64,000 nt of DNA from Cherax quadricarinatus (Eukaryota > Arthropoda > Malacostraca > Decapoda > Parastacidae), in contig NC_091372.1 in NCBI RefSeq assembly GCF_038502225.1, positions 2,396,155 to 2,460,154 of the forward strand, in the 5' to 3' direction. The translations under genes were made by a program, and so were the position numbers. Shown here piece after piece: positions 45,955 to 56,690 of the stretch (within the stretch, counting starts at the first letter, position 1; the number at the start of each line of letters is the position of its first letter). The notes under the pieces were generated by a model. That model searched no databases, was not told the DNA's origin, and saw only the letters and a program-made list of their open reading frames with translations.

Positions 45955-46190
45955 TTTTTTCCATTTCAACGCACTGGCCATCTCCCACTGAGGCAGGGTG
46001 ACCAAAAACAAAAGATACACTTTTACCATAATTCACAAACATCACGCCTTGAAGAGGCATTCAAATACAACACTTTAGATGTCACTTCAAACAGCCAATA
46101 TCCCAAACCCCTCCATTAAAGTACAGGCATTGTACTTCCCACCACCAGGACTCAAGACCGGCTAACCGGTTTCCCTGAATCTTTATTTCA
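45955..46190 (-). mobile_element. RTE LINE 3' UTR fragment (subfamily A)
   Basis: Minus strand: complement of ccactgaggcagggtgacca through to ccggtttccctgaatc. Tail T-run on plus at 45945-45960. Confidence 0.8.
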
Positions 46191-46856
46191 AAGTTTACTT
46201 AGTTTAACTGTTTTGCTGACTGTGCTGTAGTACTACATGATGAGCTCAGCTCACTCAGATAAGCTGTGAGAATGGGTCTGTGCGGTAAGTGTGCACCATA
46301 TAAAAAAATCCTACAGCACGCAGTGCATGAGGGGAAAAAAAATGGCGCCCAGGTTTTTGGTTTAAAATTGCGATTTTGCCGTGTACAGTGGACCCCCGAC
46401 GTACGATATTCCCAATCTTCGTAAAAACTGACCTACTATGCATTTCAGCGTAAAAATTTGATGCCGACGTATGGTGAAAAACTCGACCTACGGCATTCGT
46501 CCCATACGTGTCCACGTGTCTGTCTGCCTGAGTGTGCCTCAGCTGGCCTAACTTCAGTTAGTATGCCAATGTTAACAAGCCAGAGCGGTCGCTCCCACGC
46601 ATACATTCAAAACATTTTGTGTTATTCCAGTGTTTTTAGTGCTTCTAACTGCTAAATAAGCCACCAAGGGCCCAAAGAAAGCTTCTAGTGCCAACCCTGT
46701 GGTAAAAAGGGTGAAAAATACTATCGAAATACTATTGTACCACAGTCAGCTGCTGCTGCATCATGGTCAGCTGCTGCTGCACCACTGTCAGCTGTACTAC
46801 TCGAAGATGTGGAGAGACTGTTGTTGGTGTGGCTTATCGAGAATACCTAGAAACAA

Positions 46857-46998
46857 TTAACCCCAGAGTGTTAGCCACCCAGGATAACCCAAAAAAGTCA
46901 GTGTGTCATCGAGGACTGTCTAACTTATTTCCATTGGGGTCCTTAATCTTGTCGCCCAGGATGCGACCCACACCAGTCGACTAACATCCAGGTGAACA
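46857..46998 (-). mobile_element. SINE 3'-part fragment inside second Tigger copy
   Basis: Complement of the SINE body (ggttatcctgggtggctaac; aaggaccccaatggaaat). Same ends and position as 35541-35680, so it was present before the two Tigger copies separated. Confidence 0.82.
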
Positions 46999-47005
46999 GG
47001 AAAAA

Positions 47006-47206
47006 ATGCCTGGAACTAGTGCTCATATTGGTGAATTTAAGGCCAGCAAAGGTTGGTTTGAGAGATTTAAGAATGGTAGTGGGATACACAGTGTGATAAG
47101 GCCTGTTCTGGAAGAAAATGCCAAACAGGACCTACATTACTCAGGAGGAAAAGGCACTCCTAGGACACAAACAGTGTCATATCAGTCATTGCTACATCTT
47201 CAATAA
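47006..47206 (+). pseudogene. Tigger transposase CENP-B-type HTH fragment, second copy
   Basis: 66-residue frame MPGTSAHIGEFKASKGWFER then FKNGSGIHSVIRPVLEENAK. Almost identical to 35684-35880 (one Arg/Gly difference in FKNR/G). No catalytic domain follows. Confidence 0.75.
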
Positions 47207-47835
47207 AGGTAAGTGTCATTTATTCTTCATTTAGTAGAGTAGTACATGTACAATATATATTGTGCATGTACTACTCTACTATTGTGCATATATCCTTCTT
47301 TTTGTGTGTAGGGAAATGTATATTTCATGTGGTAAAATTTTTTTTTCGTACTTTTGGGTGTCTTGAACGGATTAATTTGATTTCCATCATTTTTTATGGG
47401 AAAAATTAATTAAGCCTACGATCATTTCGTCTTACGATGGGCTCTCAGGAATGGATTATTATCGTAGGTCTGGGTTCACTGTATTTTCATGTGGTATTTA
47501 TGGTTATATTCTCAGTTTCTTGGTCTTATTTTATAGAATGGAAGATATATTACAGAAATAGATGATTTTCAGTATTTCCTGAGTGAAAGTAGCTTGAAAT
47601 CGAGCTTAAAATAACAGAAATGTTCATTTTTTGTTCAATATGTGTCCAACCTCCCAGTCTAATACACATTTAGGAATACACTGACATTATTTATACAATT
47701 ATGTATTACAATAATGCAGTAGTCTGTATAACAGTAAATCTTCTATTGTTTGTGTAAATAAAAATTCAAAATGGAAAGCAAGTGTAATATAAGAAGGGCC
47801 TGGAGACGTGGCTAAGGAACAAAGGAAATGTTTAT

Positions 47836-48917
47836 TTAACCCTTTGACTGTTTCGGCCGTATATATATGTCTTACGAGGTACCGTGTTTGACGTATATAT
47901 ACTCATAAATTCTAGTGGCTTCAAATCAAGCAGGAGAAAGCTGGTAGGCCCACATGTGAGAGAATGGGTCTGTGTGGTCAGTGTGCACCATATAAAAAAA
48001 ATCCTGCAGCACGCAGTGCATAATGAGAAAAAAAAAACTCTGACCGTCTTTTTTTAATTAAAATGCCGACTTTGTGGTCTATTTTCCTATAGTATTTGTG
48101 GTTGTATTCTCGTTTTCTTGGTCACATTTGATAGAAGGGAAAACATATTATAGAAATAGAGGTGATTTTGATTGATTTTACTATGAAAAGAACCTTGAAA
48201 TGGAGCTCAAAGTAGGGGAAATGTTTGATACTTGCCGATGTTCAAAAGTAAACAAATGATGTCATTGTCCAATAAATGTCCAACTAGCCATTCTAATAAG
48301 CAGTCATGAATGAGTTGACATTATTTATACAATTATTACAATATTGCAGTAGTCTGCATAACAGTAAATCTTCTATTTTTTGTTTGAATAAAAATTCAAA
48401 ATAGAAAGCAAGAGTAATATCTGAGGGGCCTGGAGATGTGATTGATGAACAAAGAAAATGTTATTTTAGAGCAGGAATGTCTGCATTGTTCATTCTGGAC
48501 CTTATTTTGAAATTGTCATATTTTTTAATTTTCGTGAAATTGGCCAAATTGCAAAATTCTGACCACGTTATTGGGTAGTTGAAATAGGTAAATAGGCAGT
48601 TTCTTGTATTCAATCGATAGGAAAAACAGAGTTTTAAAGAAATAGCTGTGAGTTTGGTCAACTGGAACAATGGAATTAGCCAAAAATAAGGCTCAAAGTG
48701 GGCGAAATCGCCGATTTGTAAATATCGTCGAAATCGCTAACTTCGCGAGAGCGTAATTCCGTCAGTTTTCCATCAAACTTCGTTTTTTTGGTGTCATTAC
48801 AATCGGGAAAATATTCTCTATCATTTCCTAAGAAAAACTATTTTTTTTTTTGGGGGGGAAATTTTGCGACACCAGGAGACACCTCTGGATTAGGGATTGC
48901 GACAGTCAAGGGGTTAA
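47836..48917. mobile_element. piggyBac-type MITE, TATA class
   Basis: TTAA-bounded, CCCTTTGACTGTTTCGG at left and GCGACAGTCAAGGGG at right. Palindromes CGTATATATATG at 47858 and CGTATATATACT at 47892, 34 bp apart. Inserted at an internal TTAA of another MITE. Confidence 0.92.
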
Positions 48918-49199
48918 TGTCAGGAATGTCTACATTGTTTATTCTGGACCCTATTTTTAAATTGGGAATTTTTTAATTTCATGTGAAATTGGCCAAATTG
49001 CTGAATTCTGATCACACTATTAGGTAGTTGAAATAGGTAAATGGGCAGTGTCTTGTACTCGGTCAATAGAATAGAAGGAATACTAGCAAAATAGCTATGA
49101 GTTTGGTCGACTGGAACAATAGAATTAGCCAGAAAGTGATTGCAAAGTGGGCAAAATTGCTGATGCATAAATATCACTGAGCCCGCTAATTTTGAGGGA

Positions 49200-49474
49200 T
49201 TGAACATTAAAATGGTATAAAATACCGACAGGTTGTTAGGTAAGACACATATGCAACAGTTAGGTATGATATTGTTTCATACTATGGAACAATGCTCTTC
49301 TCCAGACTGAGGGACTGACCACCTCAAAACTTTAAGGGTGATGGACTGATTACATCGTCTTCAAGTACCTTCTGCTTCTATCAACTTTTCTGTACTTGAC
49401 TGAAGAAGCCTACTGTGTAGGCGAAACGTTTCATAATAAAGATACCTAACTGTTGCATATGTGTCTTACCTAAC
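49200..49474 (+). mobile_element. ~275-bp retrotransposed element with hammerhead-like core
   Basis: Flanked by a 12-bp duplication AATTTTGAGGGA (49188-49199 and 49475-49486). Contains a perfect 34-bp inverted repeat (49234-49267 with 49442-49475; starts TGTTAGGTAAGACACATATG). Near the 3' side CTGAAGA (49400-49406), a 6-bp stem GCCTAC/GTAGGC with loop TGT, then GAAA (49423-49426), which resembles a hammerhead ribozyme core, with TCAAGTAC (49361-49368) complementary to GTACTTGA (49392-49399). Such motifs are known from Penelope-like elements. Confidence 0.65.
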
Positions 49475-49644
49475 AATTTTGAGGGAGCATAATTCCATGA
49501 GTTTTCCATCAAATTTTATACTTTTGATTTCCTTTCCTTCGGAAAAAGATTTTCTGTCATTTCATAGAATATTTCTTTTTGTCTTTAATTCTTTGACCCT
49601 GAGAGCAAGTTTGAGATCAGGGGTCTTGACCCTGACAGGGTTAA

Positions 49645-50198
49645 TGACAGGATGTGACAATAGCCTATTAGTCATTTGTTATGCTTGCATCATCTGGTGG
49701 AGTAAACTACAAGTGACACTTACCTCCCAACAGGATCCTGGCAGTAGTGGCATCCAGGAAGTCTTCTTATTTTGTTGGTTGCATCATAGACTGATTGGTG
49801 TTGAATTTTTTTTTGTGTTGTCCTTAGACTACTAGTGGAAAACCCAAAGTTGTAATCTACTCACTCCTTGAAGACATATCTTCTTGTCAGCATCAGTTCT
49901 GTCATGCATTAGAATACTAGTACTTTGTCTCTACTGTCTTCAGTCCTGCCATTCCTGTATCTGTCTGGCTTCTGACACAAGTACATGTATGTCACATTTG
50001 ACATTTCATGGAGTTAAGAGCATTTATAAATGGTAGAAAGTCATGTGCATTTAAACTGTCAACTTTAAATTCATGAACATATTTAGGTGTAAGGAGTATA
50101 GTGCCTAATCCTGTTTCTTTCACACCACAAAAGTATTGAAGGTTTGATTCTGTCTGCTAAATCTGTGTGGATCATTTAACATGATAACGTAAGCACAC
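49645..50198. other. Intron, nothing recognised
   Basis: No long open frame, repeat or element end that I can identify. Confidence 0.5.
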
Positions 50199-51662
50199 TT
50201 AACCGTTCGAGGGTCCAGACCCCCAATCTGAAAATTCCCCACAGGATCCAAGAATTTAAAAAAAAAAAATCTTAGTTTTCTTGTGAAATGGTAGAGAATC
50301 TATTTCTGAAGGTAATAAAAAGTACGAAATTTGATGGAAAATTGATGAAATTACACTAAAAAATTTTGCTGTGTTAGTGATATTTACGCATCAGAGATTT
50401 TGCCCACTTTGACTCCTATTTTAGGCCAATTATATTATTCCAGTTGACCAAATTATTAGCTATTTTGCTAGTATCACTTCTATTTTATCGATAGAGCACA
50501 AGAAACTACCCAATCAACTATTTCAATTGCCCAATAAAGTGATCAGAAATTGGCAATTTGGCCAATTTCACACTTAGTTCAAAATATTCCAATTTCAAAA
50601 TGGGGTTCAGAATAAACAATGCAGACATTCCTGGCACTAAAGGTTGGAGGGAGGGGGTAAAGGAGGTTTTGTGTGCGAGGGGCTTGGACTTCCAGCAGGC
50701 ATGCGTGAGCGTGTTTGATAGGAGTGAATGGAGACAAATGGTTTTTAATACTTGACGTGCTGTTGGAGTGTGAGCAAAGTAACATTTATGAAGGGGTTCA
50801 GGGAAACCGGCAGGCCGGACTTGAGTCCTGGAGATGGGAAGTACAGTGCCTGCACTCTGAAGGAGGGGTGTTAATGTTGCAGTTTAAAAACTGTAGTGTA
50901 AAGCACCCTTTTGGCAAGACAGTGATGGAGTGAATGATGGTGAAAGTTTTTCTTTTTCGGGCCACCCTGCCTTGGTGGGAATCGGCCAGTGTGATAATAA
51001 AAAAAAAAATAATTAATTACGTTTGCAGGCTTTACACATGAATTCCATTTGATTTTTTATTCACAAAAAATTTTTATTCATACCAAAATATACAAGATTT
51101 ACTGTTATGTAATATTGTAATAGTTACATCAGTGCATTCGTAAATGCACATTAGACCCAACAGCTGATGCGTGATGTGATTTGTTTACTCTTGAACATTG
51201 GCAAAAATCATGAACATTGGCAAAAATCAAACATTTCCGCTCCTTCGTGCTCAGTTTCCAGCTATTTTGAGTACTAAAACCAATCAAAATCATCTCTATT
51301 TCTGTAATATGTCTTCCGTTCTATCAAATGAGACCAAGAAACTACAAATACAACTGTAAAAAACATAGGAAAATACACTGCAAAGTTGCTGTTTTAATCC
51401 AAAAACACAGTAGCAGTTTTTTTTCTCATTATGCACTGTGTGCTGCAGGATTTGTTTTATATGGTACAGTGTACCAGGGAATGCATCTATGTGGTAAGTG
51501 TGTACCAGGTACACACTCAACACATAGATGCATTCTCTGATATCTAGGCCCAAATTTACCACGCACAGCTTATCTGAGTGAGCTGAGCTCATGATGTAGT
51601 ACTACGGCTTGGACCATGGTTTCAAAGCTGTAGAGCTACGGGACGCACCCTCAAAGGGTTAA
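50199..51662. mobile_element. piggyBac-type MITE with an inserted LINE 3' end
   Basis: TTAA-bounded. Right-end palindromes TGTAGTACTACG at 51595 and TGTAGAGCTACG at 51629, 34 bp apart though the centres have diverged. Interrupted at 50641-51010 by a subfamily B RTE 3' end. Confidence 0.85.
50641..51010 (+). mobile_element. 5'-truncated RTE LINE (subfamily B)
   Basis: Last ~38 codons of the RT ORF (GWREGVKEVLCARGLDFQQA then CVSVFDRSEWRQMVFNT) plus the 3' UTR ending CACCCTGCCTTGGTGGGAAT and an A-rich tail. Nearly identical to 23680-24030. Confidence 0.92.
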
Positions 51663-52233
51663 TCCTCCATCTGCTTAATCCCTGTGGATCATTTAATAGG
51701 ACAGGAAGTGGCTCAATCCTATATCTGCTGTCTTGAGATTTACACTATGATTTATAACTTAATCCTTGTAACTTGAAGGGTAGGTTGGAATAACATTGCC
51801 GTTAATAGAAAACGGAGGGCCAAATCTCTACAGTTTGAAGGTTGGAAATCTAATTATTGGTAAAAATACTTGCCATAATTAGGTAAATGAACACACTTGC
51901 CACTTAACCCTTTGACTGTCGCAGGCCCCTTTCTGAAACTGTCATTCTATATCGATAAATTTTGGGGAAAAAAAAATTATTTTTTCTTATGAAATGATAG
52001 AGAATCTTTTCCTGATGGTAATGACCAAAAGTATGAAATTTGGTTGAAAACTCATGGAATTACGCTCCCGCAAAGTTAGCGGTCTCGGTGACATATACGT
52101 ATCGGCGATTTCGCCGAATTTGAGCCCTGTTTTTAGCCAATTCCGTTGTTCCAGTTGACCAAACTCATAGGTATTTCTTTAGAACTCCATTTTATCTATC
52201 AGTTGAGTACAAGAAACCACCCATTTACTGATA

Positions 52234-55174
52234 TTAACCCTTTGACTGTTTCCGACGTATAAATACGTCTTACGAGCCAATGTTTTTGACGTATTTATAC
52301 ACACAAATTCTAGCGGCTTCAAATCGAGCGCCAAAGGCCTGGTAGGCCTACACGGGAGAGAATGGGTCTCAGTGGTCGGTGTGCACCCTGTGAAAAAAAT
52401 CTGGGACCCAGCGGTGCATTGTGGGAACGCCATGTTGTCAGTCCATTTTCACCATGCCTCTCGGTAAGAAGTTCCTCACTCCTCGGCGGATTGGAGGTCT
52501 TTTGTTCCCAAGTGATAGCTCTAACAGCGATGAAAATGTCAGTGACAGTGAATTCAAGGGTTTTCAAGTGAGTGTTACCGAAAAAAGTGCCCAGGATAAC
52601 GTAAATAGTGACGAAAACCCAGATGACCCACAACGTTCGACCTCTGGTGCTGTGCCGGCTTGTTCACGTTCACGTTCGCCTGTACCAGGACGAAAGAGGA
52701 AACTATTTGGTCGTGTACAACACCCAGATGATAGCAGTGATAGTGATAGTGATAGTGATAGTGATTTCAAAGTCATTGAAAGCAGTTCTAGTGACAGTGA
52801 GAGTGAATATTCCCCAGTGAAGCGCCAGTATGTACGACGTAGTATGCGGTCTGGTAGTGTTTCATATGTTGTTCCAAGGGGAAGGAGAAACTCTGGGAGC
52901 ACATCCCGTGGCCCTACACCACGACCTGATAGTGAAGATGACGATATTGTAACTATGGGTATGAATGGTGACAGTGAGGGAGGAGGCAGTGGTGGTGATA
53001 GTGAGGGTGGCACGGCCCATGTGGCACCATCACCTGGCCACGCTACTAGCCACGCGGCTGACTCAGCAGACCAACCAGCCTCACCCTACCCCACACTGCC
53101 ACAACCTGCACCACCACAACCTGCACAGCCAGAACCACAGTACAATATCCAGACCCCACCAGCAGACCGCATCTGGGATTGGCAGGACGGTGACGAGTTT
53201 GTTCCCAGTCCCCATGACTTTGATGAAACACAAAGTGGAATAAAGCCATCTTGTCCACTTGGGAACAATGCCAGTGAACTGGAATGCTTTGAGTTATTTT
53301 TCGATGAACCCCTGATGGACATCATTGTCAGGGAAACAAATACATACTGTGATTACACCATGGCAAATACAATTCTCTCACCAAAATCACGGCTACACAA
53401 GTGGAAGGAGACAACTGTGGCAGAGATGTACCTGTTTTTTGCCACAATAATGCTTATGCCACATGTGTATAAGCACACTGTCACCACATACTGGACAACA
53501 GATCGCCTGATTTCAACTCCAGGTTTTAGTGACATTATAGATGTCAATCGTTTCCTGATACTGTTACGTATGTTACACTTTTCAGACAAAACCAGGCCTG
53601 ACAGAAGCGACAGGTTATATAAGATAAGAAATGTGTTTATGTACCTGAAACAAAAGTGCTGCATGTATTTTTATCCCTTCAGGAAGCTTGTTATTGATGA
53701 GTCCTTGATTTTATTCAAAGGAAGACTCTCATTCAAGCAATATATACCAAGCAAGAGGAAACGCTTTGGTATAAAGCTATTTGTACTGTGTGATTGCAGA
53801 AGTGGTCTTGTTTTAGATATTATTGTGTACACTGGCAGTAATACTTTGAGAGATACCATGAAGTTATTGGGTATCTCTGGTGATGTGGTTCGAACAATGA
53901 TGGAACCATATCTTGGTAAGGGGCATATGTTATTTACTGATAACTGGTACACAAGCCCCTTACTCAGTGATTTCTTGCGAGTGAACTTGACAGACGTGTG
54001 TGGCACAGTGCGTGGTAATCGCAAACATATGCCAAGGTTCGACGCTGGCACTTGCAGAGGTGAGGTGCAAGCCTTTGCTGCCAATGACATCATGGCATTT
54101 CGGTGGCATGACAAACGTGATGTCACATTGTTGACATCAGTTCACACAAACGAAATGGTACCCAGTGGCAGGGACAACAGAGAGACCAATGAACCCATTC
54201 TAAAGCCTGCAGCTGTCATGGACTACAACCTCAATATGCGCTTAGTAGACAAATGTGACATGCAGATTGGGTTTGCAGACTGTGTATGCAAGAGTTATAA
54301 GTGGTATATCAAACTTTTTTTCCATCTTGTTGATATCTCTATGCTAAATGCTTATAACATATACAAGTTGAAGACCAACAAAACACCAAAATATGGTGAA
54401 TTTTGCCTGTCAGTAATCAGACAAATAATTGCTAAGTACCAAGGAGCAACTCCTGCAATAGACCAGCGCCCACAGACGTCATCTCGTATGAGGCCTGGTG
54501 ATCACTACCCCATACAACTGCCTCCTACTACTGCCAAGAAAAATCCTCAGAAGAGGTGTTATGTATGTATGCATACCACAAAACGCCCACAAACACGCAG
54601 AGACACTCGTTTTATGTGTGAGGAGTGTGAAGTGCCCCTCTGCATATACCCATGTTTCAAAGAGTTCCACAAGCTGCAGCAGTTCTAGGAACGTGTTTAG
54701 TGACTGTACATATGTATATATATTATGGAACACTAGTAATAAACATTGTTTTGTATTGTTTGTTTGTGTAAACAAAGTGTATACACAAACTAATAGTGAT
54801 AAAGTTTGTTCTGTTATTGTGTTGTAAATAATGAGTGTATATTTGAACAATGCACCTTACATTGGTCTCACAGGCCACATAAGTTACCTGGAAAAGAAAA
54901 ATATTGAAAAATGCAAGAAACCTTTGAATTAGAGTAAATAAAAGAATACCGGGTGGGCGGCAGTCGCCGCTGTTGCCGTACGCACGTCAATTTCTGCAAA
55001 CTTTCCGGCTCTATATCTCGGTAAGTACTGATGGCAAAAATTTTTTTTAGGCTTAAAACACTAGTAAAAATATTCCTAACATTTTCATAAGAAAAAATAA
55101 TTTTTTTTTTTTCGAATATTTGGCGACATAGAATGACAGTTTCAGAGAGGGCCCTGAAACAGTCAAAGGGTTAA
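52234..55174 (+). mobile_element. piggyBac element, structurally complete
   Basis: 2,941 bp including TTAA on both sides. Terminal inverted repeats CCCTTTGACTGTTTC are 15 bp and identical. Subterminal palindromes CGTATAAATACG (52256) and CGTATTTATACA (52290). Carries one uninterrupted transposase frame, and the remaining ~480 bp at the right are non-coding. All parts needed for cut-and-paste transposition appear present. Confidence 0.93.
52454..54688 (+). CDS. piggyBac transposase (PGBD4-like), intact
   Basis: 744 residues from the first in-frame ATG (MPLGKKFLTPRRIGGLLFPS); an open stretch upstream starts only with GTG. Order: an acidic Ser/Asp-rich N-terminus (about 20-130, with SDSDSDSDSD), a Pro/Gln/Ala-rich linker (about 190-235), then the DDE domain. 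Catalytic aspartates by motif are D415 (VIDESLILFKG), D496 (MLFTDNWYTS) and D599 (MDYNLNMRLVDKCD, with D602 next). The C-terminus holds a Cys-rich zinc-binding domain (RCYVCMHTTK; FMCEECEVPLCIYPCFKEFH), which in piggyBac binds the element ends. It cleaves at TTAA and inserts seamlessly. No frameshift or stop. Lies inside an SZT2 intron in the same orientation. Confidence 0.95.
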   Translation: MPLGKKFLTPRRIGGLLFPSDSSNSDENVSDSEFKGFQVSVTEKSAQDNVNSDENPDDPQRSTSGAVPACSRSRSPVPGRKRKLFGRVQHPDDSSDSDSDSDSDFKVIESSSSDSESEYSPVKRQYVRRSMRSGSVSYVVPRGRRNSGSTSRGPTPRPDSEDDDIVTMGMNGDSEGGGSGGDSEGGTAHVAPSPGHATSHAADSADQPASPYPTLPQPAPPQPAQPEPQYNIQTPPADRIWDWQDGDEFVPSPHDFDETQSGIKPSCPLGNNASELECFELFFDEPLMDIIVRETNTYCDYTMANTILSPKSRLHKWKETTVAEMYLFFATIMLMPHVYKHTVTTYWTTDRLISTPGFSDIIDVNRFLILLRMLHFSDKTRPDRSDRLYKIRNVFMYLKQKCCMYFYPFRKLVIDESLILFKGRLSFKQYIPSKRKRFGIKLFVLCDCRSGLVLDIIVYTGSNTLRDTMKLLGISGDVVRTMMEPYLGKGHMLFTDNWYTSPLLSDFLRVNLTDVCGTVRGNRKHMPRFDAGTCRGEVQAFAANDIMAFRWHDKRDVTLLTSVHTNEMVPSGRDNRETNEPILKPAAVMDYNLNMRLVDKCDMQIGFADCVCKSYKWYIKLFFHLVDISMLNAYNIYKLKTNKTPKYGEFCLSVIRQIIAKYQGATPAIDQRPQTSSRMRPGDHYPIQLPPTTAKKNPQKRCYVCMHTTKRPQTRRDTRFMCEECEVPLCIYPCFKEFHKLQQF

Positions 55175-55989
55175 CTACCCAATAAAGTGGTCATAAATTG
55201 GCAATTTGGCCAATTTCACGTAAATTAAGAAAGGTGCCAATTTCTAAATAGGGTCCAGAATAAACAGTGTAGACATTCTTGGCACTAAAATAACATATCC
55301 TCTGTTCATTAGTCACGTCTCTAGGCCCCTCTTATGTTACTATTGCTTTCTATTTTGATTTTTTATTCATTCAAAACAATACAAAATTTACTGTTAATGC
55401 AGACTACTGCATTATTGTAAAAATGGTATAAATAATATCAGTGCACTAGTGAAAGAATATTAGACTCCCCAGTTGACGTGTATTGGACATGTGATGTGAT
55501 TTGCTTACTCCTGAACATTGGTAAAAATCGAACATTTCCGCTACTTTGAGCTCAATTTCAAGGTCGTTTTCATTGTGAAACTAATCAAAATCATCTCTAT
55601 TTCTGTAATATGTTTTCCATTTAATCACCTGAGACCATGAAAACGAGAATACAACGATAAATACTATACGAAAATACACCCCAAAGTCAGCATTTTAATC
55701 CAAAAAAATGGTCAGTTTTTTTTTTCTCATTACGCACTGCGTGCTGCAGGATTTTTTTTATTTGGTGCACACTGACCACACAGACCCATTCTCTCACATG
55801 TGGGCCTACCAGCTTTCTCCCGCTTGATTTGAAGCCGCTAGAATTTATGCGTATTAATACGTCAGAAACAGTGGCACGTAAGACGTATATATACGGCGTA
55901 AACAGTCAAAGGGTTAATGATATATTTATTAATGCTACATATCTGCCACCGGGGGCTTTGTTAAAGCTGATGTATACATTACATGGATG

Positions 55990-56690
55990 CAATGTGTACA
56001 GAAGAACCCCTGTATTCACCAATTTGGTTTCTGCGGTTTCAGGTATCTGCAGTTTACCTTAGCTCGAAAATAACCCTTTTTTTTTTTAACAAGTCGGCCG
56101 TCTCCCACCGAGGCAGGGTGACCCAAAAAAGAAAGAAAATCCCCAAAAAGATAATACTTTCATCATTCAACACTTTCACCACACTCACACATTGTCACTG
56201 TTTTTGCAGAGGTGCTCAGAATACAACAGTTTAGAAGCATATACATATAAAGATACACAACATATCCCTCCAAACTGCCACTATCCCGAACCCCTCCTTT
56301 AAAGTGCAGGCATTGTACTTCCCATTTCCAGGACTCAAGTCCGACTATATGAAAATAACCGGTTTCCCTGAATCCCTTCACTAAATATTACCCTGCTCAC
56401 ACTCCAACAGATCTTGCTTAATAATTGCCCCAAACACAAAAGTAGTGATGGTGGCAGTTGGCAGTTCTTCAATGCCAAAGAGAAACTGTGAAGTGCTTCC
56501 CATCAGTGAAAAAGTGCTAATTCTCAACTTAATGTGCATAATTCATCAATTCAACTTCATGATAGTACGTACGTATGTAAATGAAAAAACGACGTAGGGT
56601 ATGTTACTATTCGTGGTTTAGGGTATCCACGGTAGGTCTTGGAATGTATTCACTGTGGATATGGGGGAACTAATGTATATATAGGGGAGA
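55990..56690. mobile_element. Decayed TA-type DNA transposon with LINE insertion
   Basis: Right half (56430-56690) is the inverted relative of 26495-26690. Left portion contains tttctgcggtttcaggtatc, matching the complementary end motif. The RTE fragment 56085-56412 interrupts it. No coding sequence. Confidence 0.5.
56085..56412 (-). mobile_element. RTE LINE 3' UTR fragment (subfamily A)
   Basis: Minus-strand 3' terminus: complement of ccaccgaggcagggtgaccc to caccgg-type start gaaaataaccggtttccctg. Nearly identical to the 3' UTR of the copy at 60125-62690. Confidence 0.88.

Larger units (their letters stand above)
46386..47481 (+). mobile_element. Tigger/pogo-type element, second copy
   Basis: TA-flanked, ends CAGTGGACCCCCGACGTACG / CGTAGGTCTGGGTTCACTG. 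Shares with 34932 the degraded start (46660-46740, with ATG changed to AAG), an Ala-codon repeat, the antisense SINE fragment and the CENP-B-type HTH fragment. Most of the Psq domain is deleted. Confidence 0.88.
46205..49644. mobile_element. piggyBac-type MITE broken by three insertions
   Basis: The interior matches the GATC-class MITEs (agctcagctcactcagataagctgt), and the right end ACCCTGACAGGG with TTAA is at 49641. The 5' terminus is lost near 46205. Interrupted by a Tigger (46386-47481), another MITE (47836-48917) and a retroelement (49200-49474). The pre-insertion sequence can be read across all three junctions. Confidence 0.75.
51904..55917. mobile_element. piggyBac-type MITE split by an intact piggyBac element
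   Basis: Outer TTAA at 51904 and 55914. Left part 51904-52233 and right part 55175-55917 join at ttactgatat-TTAA-ctacccaata, equivalent to the unbroken ttactgatttcaactaccca of 3560-3590. Palindromes at the right end: CGTATTAATACG at 55850 and CGTATATATACG at 55884, 34 bp apart. Confidence 0.9.

Noticed and set aside
52564..53013. Minus-strand Ser/Leu-rich frame of 149 codons
   Set aside because: Shadow of the acidic Ser/Asp-rich N-terminus of the piggyBac transposase.
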